Shown here: positions 24,744 to 36,959 of the stretch, piece after piece
Layout of the letters: every line of letters starts with the position of its first letter
Position numbering within the stretch: position 1 is the first letter of the stretch
DNA from: Silurus meridionalis
Taxonomy: Eukaryota; Chordata; Actinopteri; Siluriformes; Siluridae
Length of the DNA stretch: 64,000 bases
Direction of reading: 5' to 3'
Assembly: GCF_014805685.1 (NCBI RefSeq)
Contig: NC_060911.1
Span: 14,634,712-14,698,711 of the forward strand
Position numbers and translations under genes: made by a program
Notes under the pieces: generated by a model
Databases searched by the model: none
Told to the model about the DNA's origin: nothing
Seen by the model: only the letters and a program-made list of their open reading frames with translations

Positions 24744-25325
24744 GATCCCTGCTATCACACTCCTGCCTTTAATCAGATCATTCATTAACCTTCCAATCAC
24801 ATCTGATTCCACTGTTCTCTCTCAAACACCTTTTAATTAATCACAAACGACACAAATCATAACATCTACTGTCATCTGTGGCGTTTCAGCTGTAATCATC
24901 TCAATACCAAACATCTCATTCTCACGTTTATTCAGTTATCTTCATTTACTATTTAAAATAAAAACCTTTATTCTATGAACTTCATTCTGTGGTTATTCCT
25001 GTTTTATTATTTTATTTTATGAAATATTTAATTCCACAATAAACTGCTTCAGAGGTTTTAATGAACATTATTAAGAGTCTGGACATAAAGAAAAGTGAAT
25101 GTGAATAAAAACATAGCAGTGCCATCAGATAACGACTGCAGTCATGAACTTGTTTCAGCAGTAAAAGTTATTAAACCCGAATTGATGCAGTAAGAAACTT
25201 CTCATTACACGACCATGTGGGAAAAACATCTGCTGTGGTTCCTCTGTTTCAGAAAGATCTAATAACTGTCCTGCATCGAGCAAAGAAAAAATAAAAAGAC
25301 ATGAAACTACTGACGTCGGTTTAAA
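23755..25325. repeat. Right arm of the large inverted duplication
   Basis: Partner of 20110-21577 in reverse orientation. It includes the intron, exon 2 and 3' flank of the right ubiquitin-like gene. The promoters and first exons lie in the non-duplicated or more diverged centre, yet have equivalent layout on both sides. Confidence 0.85.
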
Positions 25326-25339
25326 AGTGCTCAAGACAT

Positions 25340-25560
25340 TATTACATTAGCCTGATTTAGAGGTTATAGGGGACCAACCCCAGCCATTAGGGTTGCACAA
25401 GCCTTAGTGCCGGTCCCAAGCCCGGATAAATGGGGAGGGTTGCATTAAGAAGGGCATCCAGCGTAAAAACATGTGCCAAATCAAACATGCGGATGGTCCG
25501 CTGTGGCAACTCCTAATGGTAGAAGCCGAAAGAAAGAAAGAATGTAGAATTAAAACCTCC
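25340..25560 (+). mobile_element. LINE 3' tail
   Basis: Contains GGGTTGCATTAAGAAGGGCATCC, then the AAACATGTGCCAAATCAAACATGCGGA segment and CGCTGTGGCAACTCCTAATGG before an AAAG-rich end: the 3' noncoding tail of the same non-LTR family as 431-650. Only the tail is present. Confidence 0.65.
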
Positions 25561-26435
25561 AAGCTCTATGAAGTCTCATAGTTGTTTGAACTACTGATCC
25601 ACACAATCATCAATAACATGAATTCCACTGACAGGTGGTAATTATCTCATTACAGTGGAAGCTGTGAAGTGGTGGCAGGTGAACAGTCAAGGCACAACAC
25701 AATATAAAGCAGGTGGTTTTAATATTATGGCTGATCGCTATGAACATGGTTACATATAAATGTATAAAAAACAGCTGATTTTGTGAGTCGTTGGTGTCTT
25801 CCAAGAAGCACGTTTCCTTTCTTGGTGTTTCCTTTCCATGTGCGATTTAGAGCTACAGAGCACATGATTTATTATATACACATGGTTATGGCAACGTGGT
25901 GAAGTTATTTTTCATTCGAATCGTTGCACGTGAGCTGCCACATTATTGCTGTAGTGTTTGTCTTGTGGTGAACTGAAATGAACCAGTCCACAGTTAGGTG
26001 ATTCCCAGAGCTGCTTAGTTTCTCTTTCAGTTACCAAACAATAATAATTCAGGTGATTTCAGAAACGATGAGGGCAAAATCTCATCTGGGTTTTTTTCCA
26101 GTGAACGATTCTGTTGTTGTTACATGAATGTATTTTACTGTGTATACAATATACACCATGAACACTTTAAGCTTCTGAAACATGGTGGTTATTAGACAAA
26201 ATATATAACAATAATGGATATTATAATTATTATATTGAGATCATAACTTTCTGTCGATATCAGTAAATTCAGAAGACAGAATGCCTAGTCAAGAGTTCAC
26301 TTGTGACATTTCTTACATCCATAATGTACTTTAGAAAATCCGTTGTCTTGTGTAGAGGAAAGTGTGAGTACAGAGTCAATTGCACTATTAGTGCTACTAC
26401 AATTATTTTCCAATCCATATTACGTCAAGAAAAAC
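25561..26435. other. Intergenic with a second ISRE-like motif
   Basis: AGTTTCTCTTTCAG at 26017-26030 lies in a short block resembling the ISRE neighbourhood at 22850-22890 (both have GGTGATTCCC upstream), so this may be a fragment of the duplicated promoter region. No coding exon was found next to it. Confidence 0.45.
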
Positions 26436-26439
26436 TCAA

Positions 26440-27480
26440 GAAAAGATTCTTTATTTTAGGAAATGAAGGTCAGTCAAACCAAAACATCCCAAGAACTTTG
26501 CACTTAGGGTTTGATGGTTGTGGACACTATGATAAAACAGACTCTTGAAAGGACCATCCCAGGAAAGGAAGACCAAGAGCTACCTCTGCTGCACAGGATA
26601 CATTTATTAGAATTGCCAGAATCAGAAACCGCACTTTTGTATAAATGCTTCTCAGAATGGATAAGTTGGCAGAAATATTTAATCATCCACTGTTCAGAGG
26701 ATACTACGTGTGTCAGACCTTCATGTTCAAACTGTGGCGACGAAACCATTACTTTCAAAGAACAACAAGAAACACAGGGAATGGACATTAGATCAGTGGA
26801 AAACTATCCTTTGGTCTGATAAGTCCAAATTTGAGATTTTTGGCTCTAAGCGATTTCATTGTTATATGTACAAAAGGTGAAGGACACTTCCTGAATGTGT
26901 GGTTTCCACTGTGAGGCATGGAGGAGGAGGTGTAATGGTGTGGAGATGCTTTGCTGGTGACACTGTTGGTGATTTAGTCTAAATTGAGCACACATTTAAC
27001 CAGTGTGGCGACCACAGCATTCTGGAATGGCATGCAGCCATCACATGTGGTTTACACTTAGTGGTAACATCATTTGTTTTCCAACGGAACACCGACCCCA
27101 AACGCACCTCTAGGTTCTGTAAGAGCTATTTGTTCAAGAAGCAGAGTGACGGAGTGCTGCATCAGATGACCTGGCCTCCACAATCAACCGATCTAAAGCC
27201 AATTCAGATGGTTTGAAATTAGTTGGACTGGAAAGTAAAGGAAAAGCAGCCAACAAGCACTGAACACCTCTAGAAACTCCTCGGGTTTGTTAAAAACATT
27301 CCAGGTGATGACCTCTTGAGGTTTACTGAGAGAATGTTGAGTGTGCAAAGCTGAAGCAAAAGGTTATTTAACACGTTTTTTGTTTACTACATCATTTCAC
27401 ACGTGTTCTTTCATAGTTTGGATTCTCAATGTACAATGTTGAAAATGATATCCATTGAAGGAGAAGGTGTTAATTATAAC
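26440..27480 (+). mobile_element. Old, degenerate Tc1 element
   Basis: Same family as the element at 16657-18303 but heavily mutated. Matching blocks include CCCAGGAAAGGAAGACCAAGAG (26547-26570), a GAATGGACATTAGA segment, GGAGGAGGTGTAATGGTGTGG, and ACCTGGCCTCCACA near 27170. There are many stops and frameshifts, and the right inverted repeat is barely recognisable (about 27330-27460). Inactive. Confidence 0.8.
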
Positions 27481-27849
27481 GGTCAAGCAGCGCTCTCTAC
27501 CGGCCATTTATCGCATCTTCAGACAGAGACCGAGACAGAGACCACCCCAAATATTTTCCAAATCATCTCTAGATGTTGCAGTGTCTCTGGAAGTCTGACG
27601 TAAACACACCTTATTCTTCTTACTGAGGTCCTGAACCAAGTCTTCAATGAAAAAAAGGAATAAAAGCCACTGCTGTGGGTATTATTCTCCTTTTATAATA
27701 GGATCAAGTGTAGATTTACATAGTCATTGAGAATAAAAGCAACAATGAGAGTTTTGTTCGAGTTTATACTAAAGAATAATCGTTATATATACTGCAATCA
27801 AATTTTAAATGTAATTTGGGCTGTAACAATAAATAAATATTTACTTTAA
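27481..27849. other. Intergenic, nothing recognised
   Basis: Short AT-rich stretch between two mobile elements. No exon, RNA gene or repeat recognised. Confidence 0.4.
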
Positions 27850-28325
27850 ACTGTAGTTCATGGGGGCGGGGATCCGGCGACTCCTAGGGTTCTGCGGTGG
27901 TACTGCAGGGGGCACGCAAATTAATCTTGCATCACAAATAATTTTTTGTAAAAAGAAATATTAGTTTCAACATCGAAGATAAAATATTTACATAAAAATA
28001 CTACATTTATTACATTAAATTTCTGTTAAACCTACAGCTGATGTAAATGTATTATAAAAATAAAAGACAACTGTGAGAAAATCAATTGTGATTTGAATTG
28101 CAAAATTAGTTTGTTATGATGCATTATTCTTTCTGAAAGATATGAATGTATATGAAAATATACAGACAGTGATGCACGTACAACAACAACATAGCTCTAA
28201 TTGTCTAAATTTAATATAACTAGCGTACTATGATTGTTTTCTATTAATATCAGTAGCTGTGTTTGATACATGTTTCTATCACTTGAGGGGCCTTTGAGCT
28301 AAAGAACTTCGAAGACCCCTGCTGT
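27850..28325 (-). mobile_element. hAT-like nonautonomous element (copy 2, inverted)
   Basis: Reverse complement of the element at 2213-2600: GGGGCCTTTGAGCT...GAAGACCCCTG at the right end, and CTAGGGTTCTGCGGTGGTACTGCAG near the left end. The interior has diverged. No coding capacity. Confidence 0.55.
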
Positions 28326-29165
28326 AGTAACTATAGCATTGATTTATGTATTATATTTATGTATTCACCTGAGACAGAAGAGTTGACTGTCGCGTTTGTG
28401 TTTATTATTTTCCACTAGATGGCGACATAAGCGCATTATTTACCTTCGAGTAATGGCACAGGATATATTATTAAATGACAGTAAACATCAGGGTAGAAAC
28501 TTTATAGAAGTCCTTTATAGATGAAGGACGGTATTTATTTAGATTCTGTACAATATAATGATACAGAAAAAACAGATGTCTGATAACCTTTAAACCCAAA
28601 TGTATTAAAAAGAAAAAGTGGATATAAATATTAAATCCACACACTTTCCTATGGCACTTGATTAAACCCAGGATCACGGGGTTTCACTTATCATCTTGTA
28701 TCTACACTAAGTATGGAATTTAGACATGCAGTACGAAAGCTCCCTGAGGAGGAACTTCTGTCTGGCTGCTCTACTATTAAGAACAGATCTGTGGAGTGTT
28801 CCTCTACTGACAGCTAAATGATCTCAACACAGCCCAACCAGAGTGACCATCAGACTCTGAGTCTGCTTTCTTCTCTTCAGATTGCTGGAAAGTCTCGTTT
28901 TGCCATTTAAGAATTATGGAGGCCACAGAGACACAGCTGTTTAGCTTCACATCTGTAGAATCCTGATTATATAAAATCACTTTTTGGTGACTAAATAGTA
29001 TGTATGTTTTGTGTGTGTGTGTAGCAAAAGAGTATGCGAGTAATGAAACACACGTTTTACGTCATGAAACATGTTGCCTAGTTACACACACCGAAAACAC
29101 CTGCCGACGTTTCAGCTTTTCTTCATTCGTTATTTCTCATTCAATTTTATTCTGTATTAATTCCT
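28326..29165. other. Intergenic, nothing recognised
   Basis: No gene, RNA or repeat recognised. Confidence 0.4.
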
Positions 29166-29169
29166 CACT

Positions 29170-29330
29170 AGGGAATTAAAAGCTCAGTGATTAAGGTACT
29201 GGGTCACTAAATAGAGGGTTGAGGGTTTTCTAACTGCTGGGCCCTTGAGCAAGGCCCCTAACCCTCATTTTAATGGCTTGGCTGTAACCCTCCTGTATCA
29301 TAACTGACCTGCTCTCTGAAACCAGGTTAG
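29170..29330 (+). mobile_element. tRNA-type SINE fragment
   Basis: Contains AGCTCAGTGATTAAGGTACTGGG, the GGGCCCTTGAGCAAGGCCCCTAACCCT core, and CTGTATCATAACTGACC. These are typical of a widespread fish SINE. The tRNA-like head is too mutated for a clear B box. Confidence 0.6.
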
Positions 29331-29634
29331 AAGAAATCATATGTAAAAGTTGCAAAAGTTCTTACATGGTCGGTACCACAAGCTGAAAAGTGTCCACAGA
29401 TCCACGTTTTGAAATCTACAAGAACTAGTAGACCATCTGGGTGCCTCTGGAATACAGGTTTTAGGTTTGACATTCATTTCTAGAGCACTTTTCACAATGA
29501 ACATTCAAAGCAGCTTTACAAACTGTTAGGATTCTAGAAAAAAAAATTGCAATCGTTGAATTATTTATATTTATCCCCAGTGTACAAGCCTGGGGCAACT
29601 GGGGCGCGAAAAAACTCCCTTACATGGAGAATTC

Positions 29635-29765
29635 GGGATGAATATGGGAATGGATCAGGGGATGAATATGGAAATGAACACGGGAATGAATATGGAAATG
29701 AATATTGGATTAAATATGGAAATGAATACGGGAATGAATATGGAAATGAATATGGTAATGTCAAG
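29635..29765. repeat. 12-bp minisatellite
   Basis: About ten copies of GAATATGGAAAT with GAATACGGGAAT variants. All plus-strand frames stay open across it, giving MNMEMN-type or NEYG-type repeats. There is no sign of a real gene. Confidence 0.85.
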
Positions 29766-29769
29766 GTTG

Positions 29770-32700
29770 AATATGACATTGGTATTGAATGCACCCAGTA
29801 CTCAGACTAGCTCTTGGATGATAAAAGAACTTCACACCACACTTCATCACAATACTGAGCAAAAACCCCACAGCAAACTGGTGTATGCAGACAAAAAGGT
29901 CACTCCTTTCATTGGCTGCACAGACTCATGGAATCCTGATACAGGAATAAACCGTCTGTTTATTTAGACAGCTCATCGTCAATGCTTAAGGCGTGGTGCA
30001 TCATTTTGATAGCCATCACTTCAGGACTATGACGCTTTAATCTGGCATTTTTACATAAGAAGAGCACCTACCAATTTTCTGTCATTAATGTCTATATTTA
30101 GAACTGAATAAAAAGAATGATATGAGCCTGTGGAATTTACTCTGCCATACTAGATTTACTTTATATATTTAAGACGAATAGCACAAACTATTTCATTTTC
30201 TTGGCTTTGCATTTCGCTGCCATTTCTTCCCAAAGCTCAGGTTTGAATATATTTTTTGACTTGAACAATAAATCCAGTCATTTCCAGTCCACCAATTGTG
30301 GCTTGCAGCTAAGCGTTTCTCGTTTCAACCCACGTGCTTGTGTTCCGTTTCCAAAAATATAACAAAGGACACTTTTTCTGCTTCGCCATGTGACTGAGTG
30401 ACTCACTTTATAAACTGCATTTTCACCTATCAGTCATCTGAAGTGATCTTTTCCTAACCTCCCCCTGAAGTTTATACGCACCGAAAATAAAAGGCGAAGA
30501 AATAAGCGTTTGTTTGTTTTTCTGCAGCCGATTCTCACATTCCTACTGCATGTTTTTAGATCAATGGACATTTCCGTCTTCATGTTAGCATATCGTTTTA
30601 CTGATGTATTACTGTTTCCCTATTGCTGATTCCACTGAACATTTGAAAAATATCAGCAGGAATTGAAATCCAGTGTACAATGTCATAATTGTGGTATAAT
30701 TTATCCCATGGTGCTGTGAGGTGTAGACCCTGGTTGGTCAGAAGGTGGATGCATTCTCAGCTGTGACTGCAGTACGGGTCTGCATCATTGCGTTTGTTGG
30801 GATCGGTTACGGTTTCTATAGTAACACCAGCGACAGCCTCGCGCCCCGACGACACGATCACGCTTCGCTTTCTTCAGCGTCAGAGCTTTGTGACCAAAAT
30901 CAGAATATTGCAAGAATGTGAATGTTCGAGAAAACACAGTTTCCTTCACGTCACGCTAGATGTTCCTTCGCAAACTTCTAATCGTGGGTCAGAAAGTTCT
31001 CACGACTTTCTTTTGAAGATTCTTCCCTACCAATGATTTGGTTTCCAAGACCATTAAAAGTGAAATTTAGGGATTGTACCATTTCTGTTTGTGTTGTTTT
31101 GCTTCTTACAAGGAGTGGATGATACTTTGCATAGATATTTAAATTTTCTATTTTAGTATTTCCTCATACCAGATGTCTTGTGCGTAATCACTGATTGAAT
31201 CAGAAGGTTTAATAACAGTCTCATGACAACAATTTCGCGTCGTGTTTACGAGTCGAATGACCGTTTGTCGAGGTTTTTTTTTTATTATTATTTTTATTCA
31301 TTCCAACGTCAAATTTATCGTGCAAAAACCAGCACTAGATTATGAACATAAAATATTATTGTTTGAATATTTCATATATTTGATTTTTTTTATCTCACAC
31401 ACCAGTTTTTATAGCCAAGAAGCAAAGCACGAAAAGTCTCAAGAGTTCAGAAAGTTCTCCTCCCCCTCACACTCACTGTGTCAGATGTGTATCTGTTCAT
31501 TAAGATAAAACCACACTGTTATCCTAACATCTGCATTAACACCCTCATCAACGCCGGCGACATTTTTTCACATGGATGATATCACCTAAAAGGGAGAAAA
31601 ACAAACAACAAAAAAAAATATTGCGTGTGTCACATATTTATGGGTGAACCGTGACGTTCTGACCCACTGTTCTTAAAATAAGATCTTGGGTACATCGTAT
31701 TTTGTTAGGATGAGATAAAAAAAAAGAAGACGGTGTGGTGCATCTTGTAAAAAATAAATAAATAAATAAATAAAAAGTCAAATGTACGTTGAACAAAATC
31801 CTGTGCGTCAATGAGAACGTGGGATTAAACGTTATTAATAATAATGAATGATATTCATCTATGTGAAGACACTGATCATGTTAATGATTTCTCATAATAA
31901 TTATCAACAATGATTTAACAAAGTAGGAAACAGCTATTTTTAGAAAAGGCCTACTCATGTGGTCCTTGCGGGCGACCTGGTGCAAGCGGGCGCCATGTTG
32001 GTGACCCCTGGTGTAGAGGATATATGGTCAGATAGATACGATTCGTTCGAATTAGGAAACCGGGCTCATTACATCTCACAAAGCTTTATATCCTTTTATA
32101 ATCAGCATGTCCAACCTTGGGAAATGTGGGTAAACCTTTTAAAAAGTTGTGTAAATATCTTTATATCTTTTGCTCCTTCTTAGTTGCAGGACGAATCAGA
32201 GCGAATGCTGCCTTTAAATATATATTCCTGCTTTCTAAAATAAAAACAATTGAAACCAAATTTTAAAAAAGGTACAAAGATAAAGCTTGAGGTCACAGTT
32301 GCGGTTTCCGTTTAAGTCCTCGCTTTAAAAAAAAAAAACACAAAACAAAACGGCACATACTTTGAAAATACCTCTTCATTTCTCAGCAGAAACTTTAGCA
32401 TACTTCACATACTTAGTTTGTCAGTGTATCTTTAGCTTAGCACTATTCGAGGTGGGGTTTAGTATGACTAGAATGCTAATGCAAATTCGGTTGTTCAATT
32501 TCTACGCTAGCAGCTTCATGACATACCGAAGGGTTCAGCTCAGGGGAAAACACTGTATATGCGTAAGGGATTATCGAGGCCTTCCTGTGTCTGGTGTCTG
32601 CACGTTTCAATTCTTATGGCAAAGTTACACAGATTTACACAGACAGTGCTTCTCAGATTTCTTAAATAAGTTCTAGACAATTCTTTAAACAAGAGCCTAC

Positions 32701-33200
32701 ATTTGACAACAAGGGTACAAGTTTTACACTGCTATGACTCAGCACTCCATAGAAACTTTGTTCTATCAAGATAAATATTTTTTAAATGGGTTTCACAAAT
32801 GGCCTTCTGCTCGTAAAGTCCCCATGAAAAGTCTTTAGAACCCAGATTTAATTGTCAGTTAAAGAATTTCCTTATGAAACAGGTATGCAAAACTGCTTCA
32901 CTGAATTACATAACTGCTAGATATGCCACAACCCCAGCCAATCTAAACACACTTTAAAATAGCTTAGCAAACAAGCTAATTATCCGGAGCAGTAAAGAGG
33001 TTAATGGAAGACATTTCCCACATAACTCTCTTCCTTCTTTTAGGCGCTTTAAACCTGCTCCTCGAGATTCTCCACTTATGACACGCTCTACACATACCGA
33101 TTATTCATAGACTCGCTATGTTCTTAATTAGTAATGTTAAAGCAATTAATGTTCCTGAGCTGTTGCTTTTATAAGGTAAAGTAAAAAAATTTTATGTGAA
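29770..33200. other. AT-rich intergenic region
   Basis: Largely unique-looking AT-rich DNA with short A-runs and (AAAT)n at about 31748-31775. No splice-bounded exon, RNA gene or known domain was recognised in either strand. Confidence 0.45.
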
Positions 33201-33204
33201 CATG

Positions 33205-33860
33205 AAACATGGCCCGTGATCACGCATCTAGACGCACAGCCGGTTTTCGTTATCAGTATGCGATAAGGTGCATAGGGAAGCAAGCGGGGTCTCCTGACCT
33301 CATTTTTCAACCCGATTTTCACACGTCATGCTGCTTCACATCCAGCAACACTTACATACCGACGGTGGAATGTACCACCCTTCGCTCACTCGATCCACTA
33401 GCATGTTTTTGGAGGTGGAAGGAAAACTGGGGACCCGAAAAAAACCCACTCGGGACACTAATATTTGTTGCAATGGTCGAACCCAAATGCCCACACAGCT
33501 GAAAACACTCCAGTATAAGAACGGAGAGCACATTATTCTCGATTTAATAATGTCGATTTACAAAAATAAAGGCAGTGCAAAGACTTCTTTATCAAGCGTT
33601 AAACTATCTTAACCCCAACATATCTCCATTTTTCAGAATTTGCATATGGATAACAGCTGCTGAGGAAACAGGTTTTGACACCTTGAATGATGCCACTGTC
33701 TGATAAGCAGCCATGTCTTCAAAATGAATTACATTAAAGAAAATTTAAATCTTATTACCTGGCATTTAACTAACCAATTTATTCACTGGTCAAGTTTTTC
33801 ATCATAATCAACTATCAACAATTTTTTATAAAATACATTTCAATCTGCCATGTAGAACGT
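33205..33860. other. Possible old repeat plus intergenic DNA
   Basis: About 33400-33460 (GTTTTTGGAGGTGGAAGGAAAA...GGACACTAATAT) resembles a block common in fish repeats with GGAGGAAACCnnnG...CACGGGGA. The match is weak and the family unknown. The rest is unrecognised. Confidence 0.3.
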
Positions 33861-34280
33861 GTTCTCCAAATGGGCACGCAGTTGAACGTCTTTGGACGTC
33901 TTTCTGTAGCACAAAAAGTTTTTCTTCACTCGAACTTGAAGATCCAGCATGACAATGCCCCTGTGCACCAAGCTCCATGAAGATATGCTTTCCATGAGTA
34001 ATGGTGGAAGATCTTCTGCTAGGGCTCCAAACCTAATAAACAGAATGAATGTGAATGCTGACTGCGACCCCAGGCCTCCTCATCTCGCCTACATCACTAC
34101 CTGACTTTACTAAGACCCTTGTAGATGAATTAATGTCCATAAAATGTGGTAGAACATCTTTCCAGAGGTGTGGAGGTTATTACATATAGAGCAAATGTTG
34201 ATAAATGCAGAATGGGTTGTTTAAAAAAGAAGCACATGCATCAATCCTATGCTCAGGTGTCCACAAACGTTTCTCCGTAT
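33860..34280 (+). mobile_element. Tc1-like transposon remnant (second family)
   Basis: GCATGACAATGCCCCTGTGCACCAAGC encodes a QHDNAPVHQA-like second-Asp motif. It is followed by CCTGACTTTACTAAGACCCTTGT and, at the end, CAGGTGTCCACAAACGTTT. Strongly degenerate and frameshifted. The end block is shared with 4585-4800. Confidence 0.65.
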
Positions 34281-34419
34281 TTAATATCTGTAACATTACA
34301 TTTAAATTTGGTTTGTTTTTTGTTGTGTTATTTTTTGTGTTTAGTTAAATAATTGTGTCTGCAAAACGGCAATTAAACCTCAGACTTTACATCTGTCGGA
34401 AACGAGAAGGGCTGATTGG

Positions 34420-34620
34420 CAGCTGTTGATCTGCCACTCGCTTATCATGCAGACGGCGCATGATAAACACTCAGACCAATCGGTTTGCACGTCTCCAGCA
34501 ATGTGGACTTACGAGTTTTGAATGAAACGGAAAAAGCTGGAAACATGGGTGTGTTCGTGCGTCCGTACTGGTTTGGCGATGTTTTTCCCGAGCGCTTGGG
34601 TACAAATTAATGTCTCATTT
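34420..34620 (+). repeat. Unclassified dispersed repeat, copy 1
   Basis: Shares TGATAAACACTCAGACCA, GGGTGTGT and GGCGATGTTTTTCCCGAGCGCTTGG-type blocks, in the same order, with 35085-35290. No coding signal. Probably two old copies of one mobile element. Confidence 0.55.
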
Positions 34621-35084
34621 AACACGTTAACAAACAGACATTCTTTCTAATACAAAAAAAAAAAAAAAAAAGGGGTGTGACAGAGTGTGTACTATAAGAT
34701 CTGCACATTTTTCTTGTTAAGTGCACTTAATCAACGACACGATTTATAATTATAAAAGATTATTTTAGGATAATCATGTCAGATAAACAACATTTAGATT
34801 CAGCATTTCTGAATTCGAAATGTCTGGATTTAGATCCATTTTTTGGACCTGGAATGACCACAAAACTTGTAAAATCACTGAGCTTATTATATCTCAATCT
34901 ATTTTAAGGATCAGTGCTACATTAATTATTAGACACAAACAAACCTGGTGAAATTCGAACAGCTTTTATTCATACCTCCAATAAAAACCATTTGGCAATG
35001 CAATGAACTGAATGACCTTCAACATCAGTAGAATTGTGAAAGTGAGAATTTATTGGTTTCTATAACGAATGACGTGATTTGTGT

Positions 35085-35290
35085 CACTGCTCAATTATCA
35101 TGCAAACACTTGAAGATAAACACTCAGACCAGTCAGTTCGCATGTTTCAGCGTGGCGAACATTTCGAAAGCGCCGTAAAAGCCGGGAACGTGGGTGTGTC
35201 GACTGGTGTGTTTACAGACTGTTTTGGCGGTGCTTCATTTTTACCCAAGCACTTTGGAAATGCCCTTTTCCAAGAATCAATTTAACACAT
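35085..35290 (+). repeat. Unclassified dispersed repeat, copy 2
   Basis: Second copy of the repeat at 34420-34620: AGATAAACACTCAGACCAGT, GGAACGTGGGTGTGT, TTTACCCAAGCACTTTGG. Divergence is high, so the copies are old. Confidence 0.55.
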
Positions 35291-36305
35291 TCTAGCTACA
35301 AATAAAGCACATGACTACCAGATATGTTCTAATCTGAGATGTTTTTAAAATCCGATCCCTTCTGATATGCCCCTTTATTTTCATAGCCTTGATGGAAATG
35401 TAGATAAATGGCAGGCTGTAGTATGATTAGATTAAGGGATAAAACAACTAGAGTTGATACCAATACTAGTGAAAAGTTCATTTTTAGTTTTTAGCTGTTT
35501 ATGGGAACTCTTACTATGTGGTCCAAAGTGATAATACAAGTGAAGGAGACCATCGGTTGGCTAAAAAAAACAAGACCACAAAAAAAAGAGAGAGAAAAAA
35601 CTTTAGGAATTCAAACAGTGTAGGTAGATTCCAGGAGTCTGTGACAGTGCATGTGAAAGTGCATGCGTCAGTGCCTTCTTGGCTAATACAAATTCTCTAC
35701 GGTTGCCATTACTACCAAAAAACAAAAAACTGTAACACCAAGTCTAGCTGAGGAAGCTCCGTCATATCTGAACTCTACGCATCGAAGATGCTATGCAATA
35801 TGAACACCAGAGAAGCATGCCGCCTAGGCAACATCCCCAGACAAATGGTAAAGTGCCCCTAAGAAAACATTGTGCCTTTAAAAACTGTCCAGAGACTACA
35901 AATGCTTCTCCCTTCCCAGCTGCCCAGACTACAGTCAACAGACGATGCAAACAGCCTTATCCTACACATTGTTTTCTGCTATCTCAGATGCCATCAAGGA
36001 AAAAGGAACTAAAAAGATTATAGTGTTATTGCTTTAATACAGTTATCCCCTCACACCTACACAAATCAGCAGCAGAACCTTAAATCTTAAAACCTTGGAC
36101 TTGGGGGTGTAACTGGTCCAGCATCAATTAAAGCTGAGGTGAGAAATGCACATTTAGTAAAGATTTTACTGGGACAGCAACTCATATTCTTGCTCCGAAT
36201 AAAGCAAATGACCATTGTAAAAAGATCATAGACTCAAAAATCATTGTACGTTTGTCAGAAAAGTAGTTTAATGGCAGGTTGCGGTCTGTTTACTTTGTAT
36301 TACGA
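35291..36305. other. Repeat-rich intergenic DNA
   Basis: About 35495-35600 (TTTATGGGAACTCTTACTATG ... GGAGACCATCGGTTGGCTAAA) is repeated at 38020-38095. The frame around 35793-36023 has no splice or domain support. Nothing else recognised. Confidence 0.4.
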
Positions 36306-36309
36306 CACA

Positions 36310-36790
36310 TTAGGCAGGTGAGCTCTCCAGAGGGTGGTGCGGTCGGCTGAGCATACCATCCGAACAGAGCTCCCTGACCTGCAGGACATCTACAGCGAGC
36401 GGTGCCGGACCAGGGCCAGAACGATAGTGAAGGACCTCAGCCATCCCAACAATGGACTCTTTTCTCTGCTGCATTTAACGAAGAGCTTCCGATCATTGAA
36501 GGCAAACACTGAGAGAATAAAGAGGAGCTTCTTTCCACAGGCCATCCAGAGTTTAAACCGGGGAAAAAAGTGTAAAGGGCATCGTGTGCAACCGAGTGCA
36601 AACAGCACCTGGATTTCCTCTACTGGACTTACTATTCCTTTCATTGCACTTTTTTTTGCACAATTGCACAACTGATTGTCACTTTAACACTGGACTGGCA
36701 CAGCACAGTGTCACTTTAATATCAGCACATGGACATTTTAACTAAAATCACACGGGACATTTAAACAACTGGACTCTATCAATATCTGTC
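36310..36790 (+). mobile_element. L2-like LINE 3' end
   Basis: Encodes the C-terminus of a CR1/L2-clade ORF2: VRSAEHTIRTELPDLQDIY, SERCRTRAR, then SHPNNGLFSLL and RIKRSFFPQAI. An AT-rich 3' UTR with repeated CACTTTAA words follows. The frame stays open from about 36334 to 36675 but is 5'-truncated. Confidence 0.75.
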
Positions 36791-36959
36791 ATGTATGCAG
36801 CTGCATCCCAATAACTGAATGTCATTATTTTAGTAATTCAACTCAAATTGTGAAACTTGTGTATTAAATAAATTCAATGCACACATAGTAAAGTAGTTTA
36901 AGTCTTTGGTTCTTTTAATCTGATAATTTTGGCTCACATTTAACAAAAACCTACCAATT

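Noticed and set aside
24255..24812. 185-codon minus-strand frame opposite the right ubiquitin-like gene
   Set aside because: It is the shadow of exon 2. The plus strand has matching splice phases, a start exon, a TATA box and a poly(A) signal.
29547..29967. Asn/Glu/Met-rich repeat protein
   Set aside because: All plus-strand frames are open only because of a 12-bp minisatellite. There is no splice, start or domain support.
35793..36023. Cys/His-rich 76-residue frame that might be a zinc-finger exon
   Set aside because: Cysteine and histidine spacing fits no finger class I know; no splice sites; it lies among transposon fragments.
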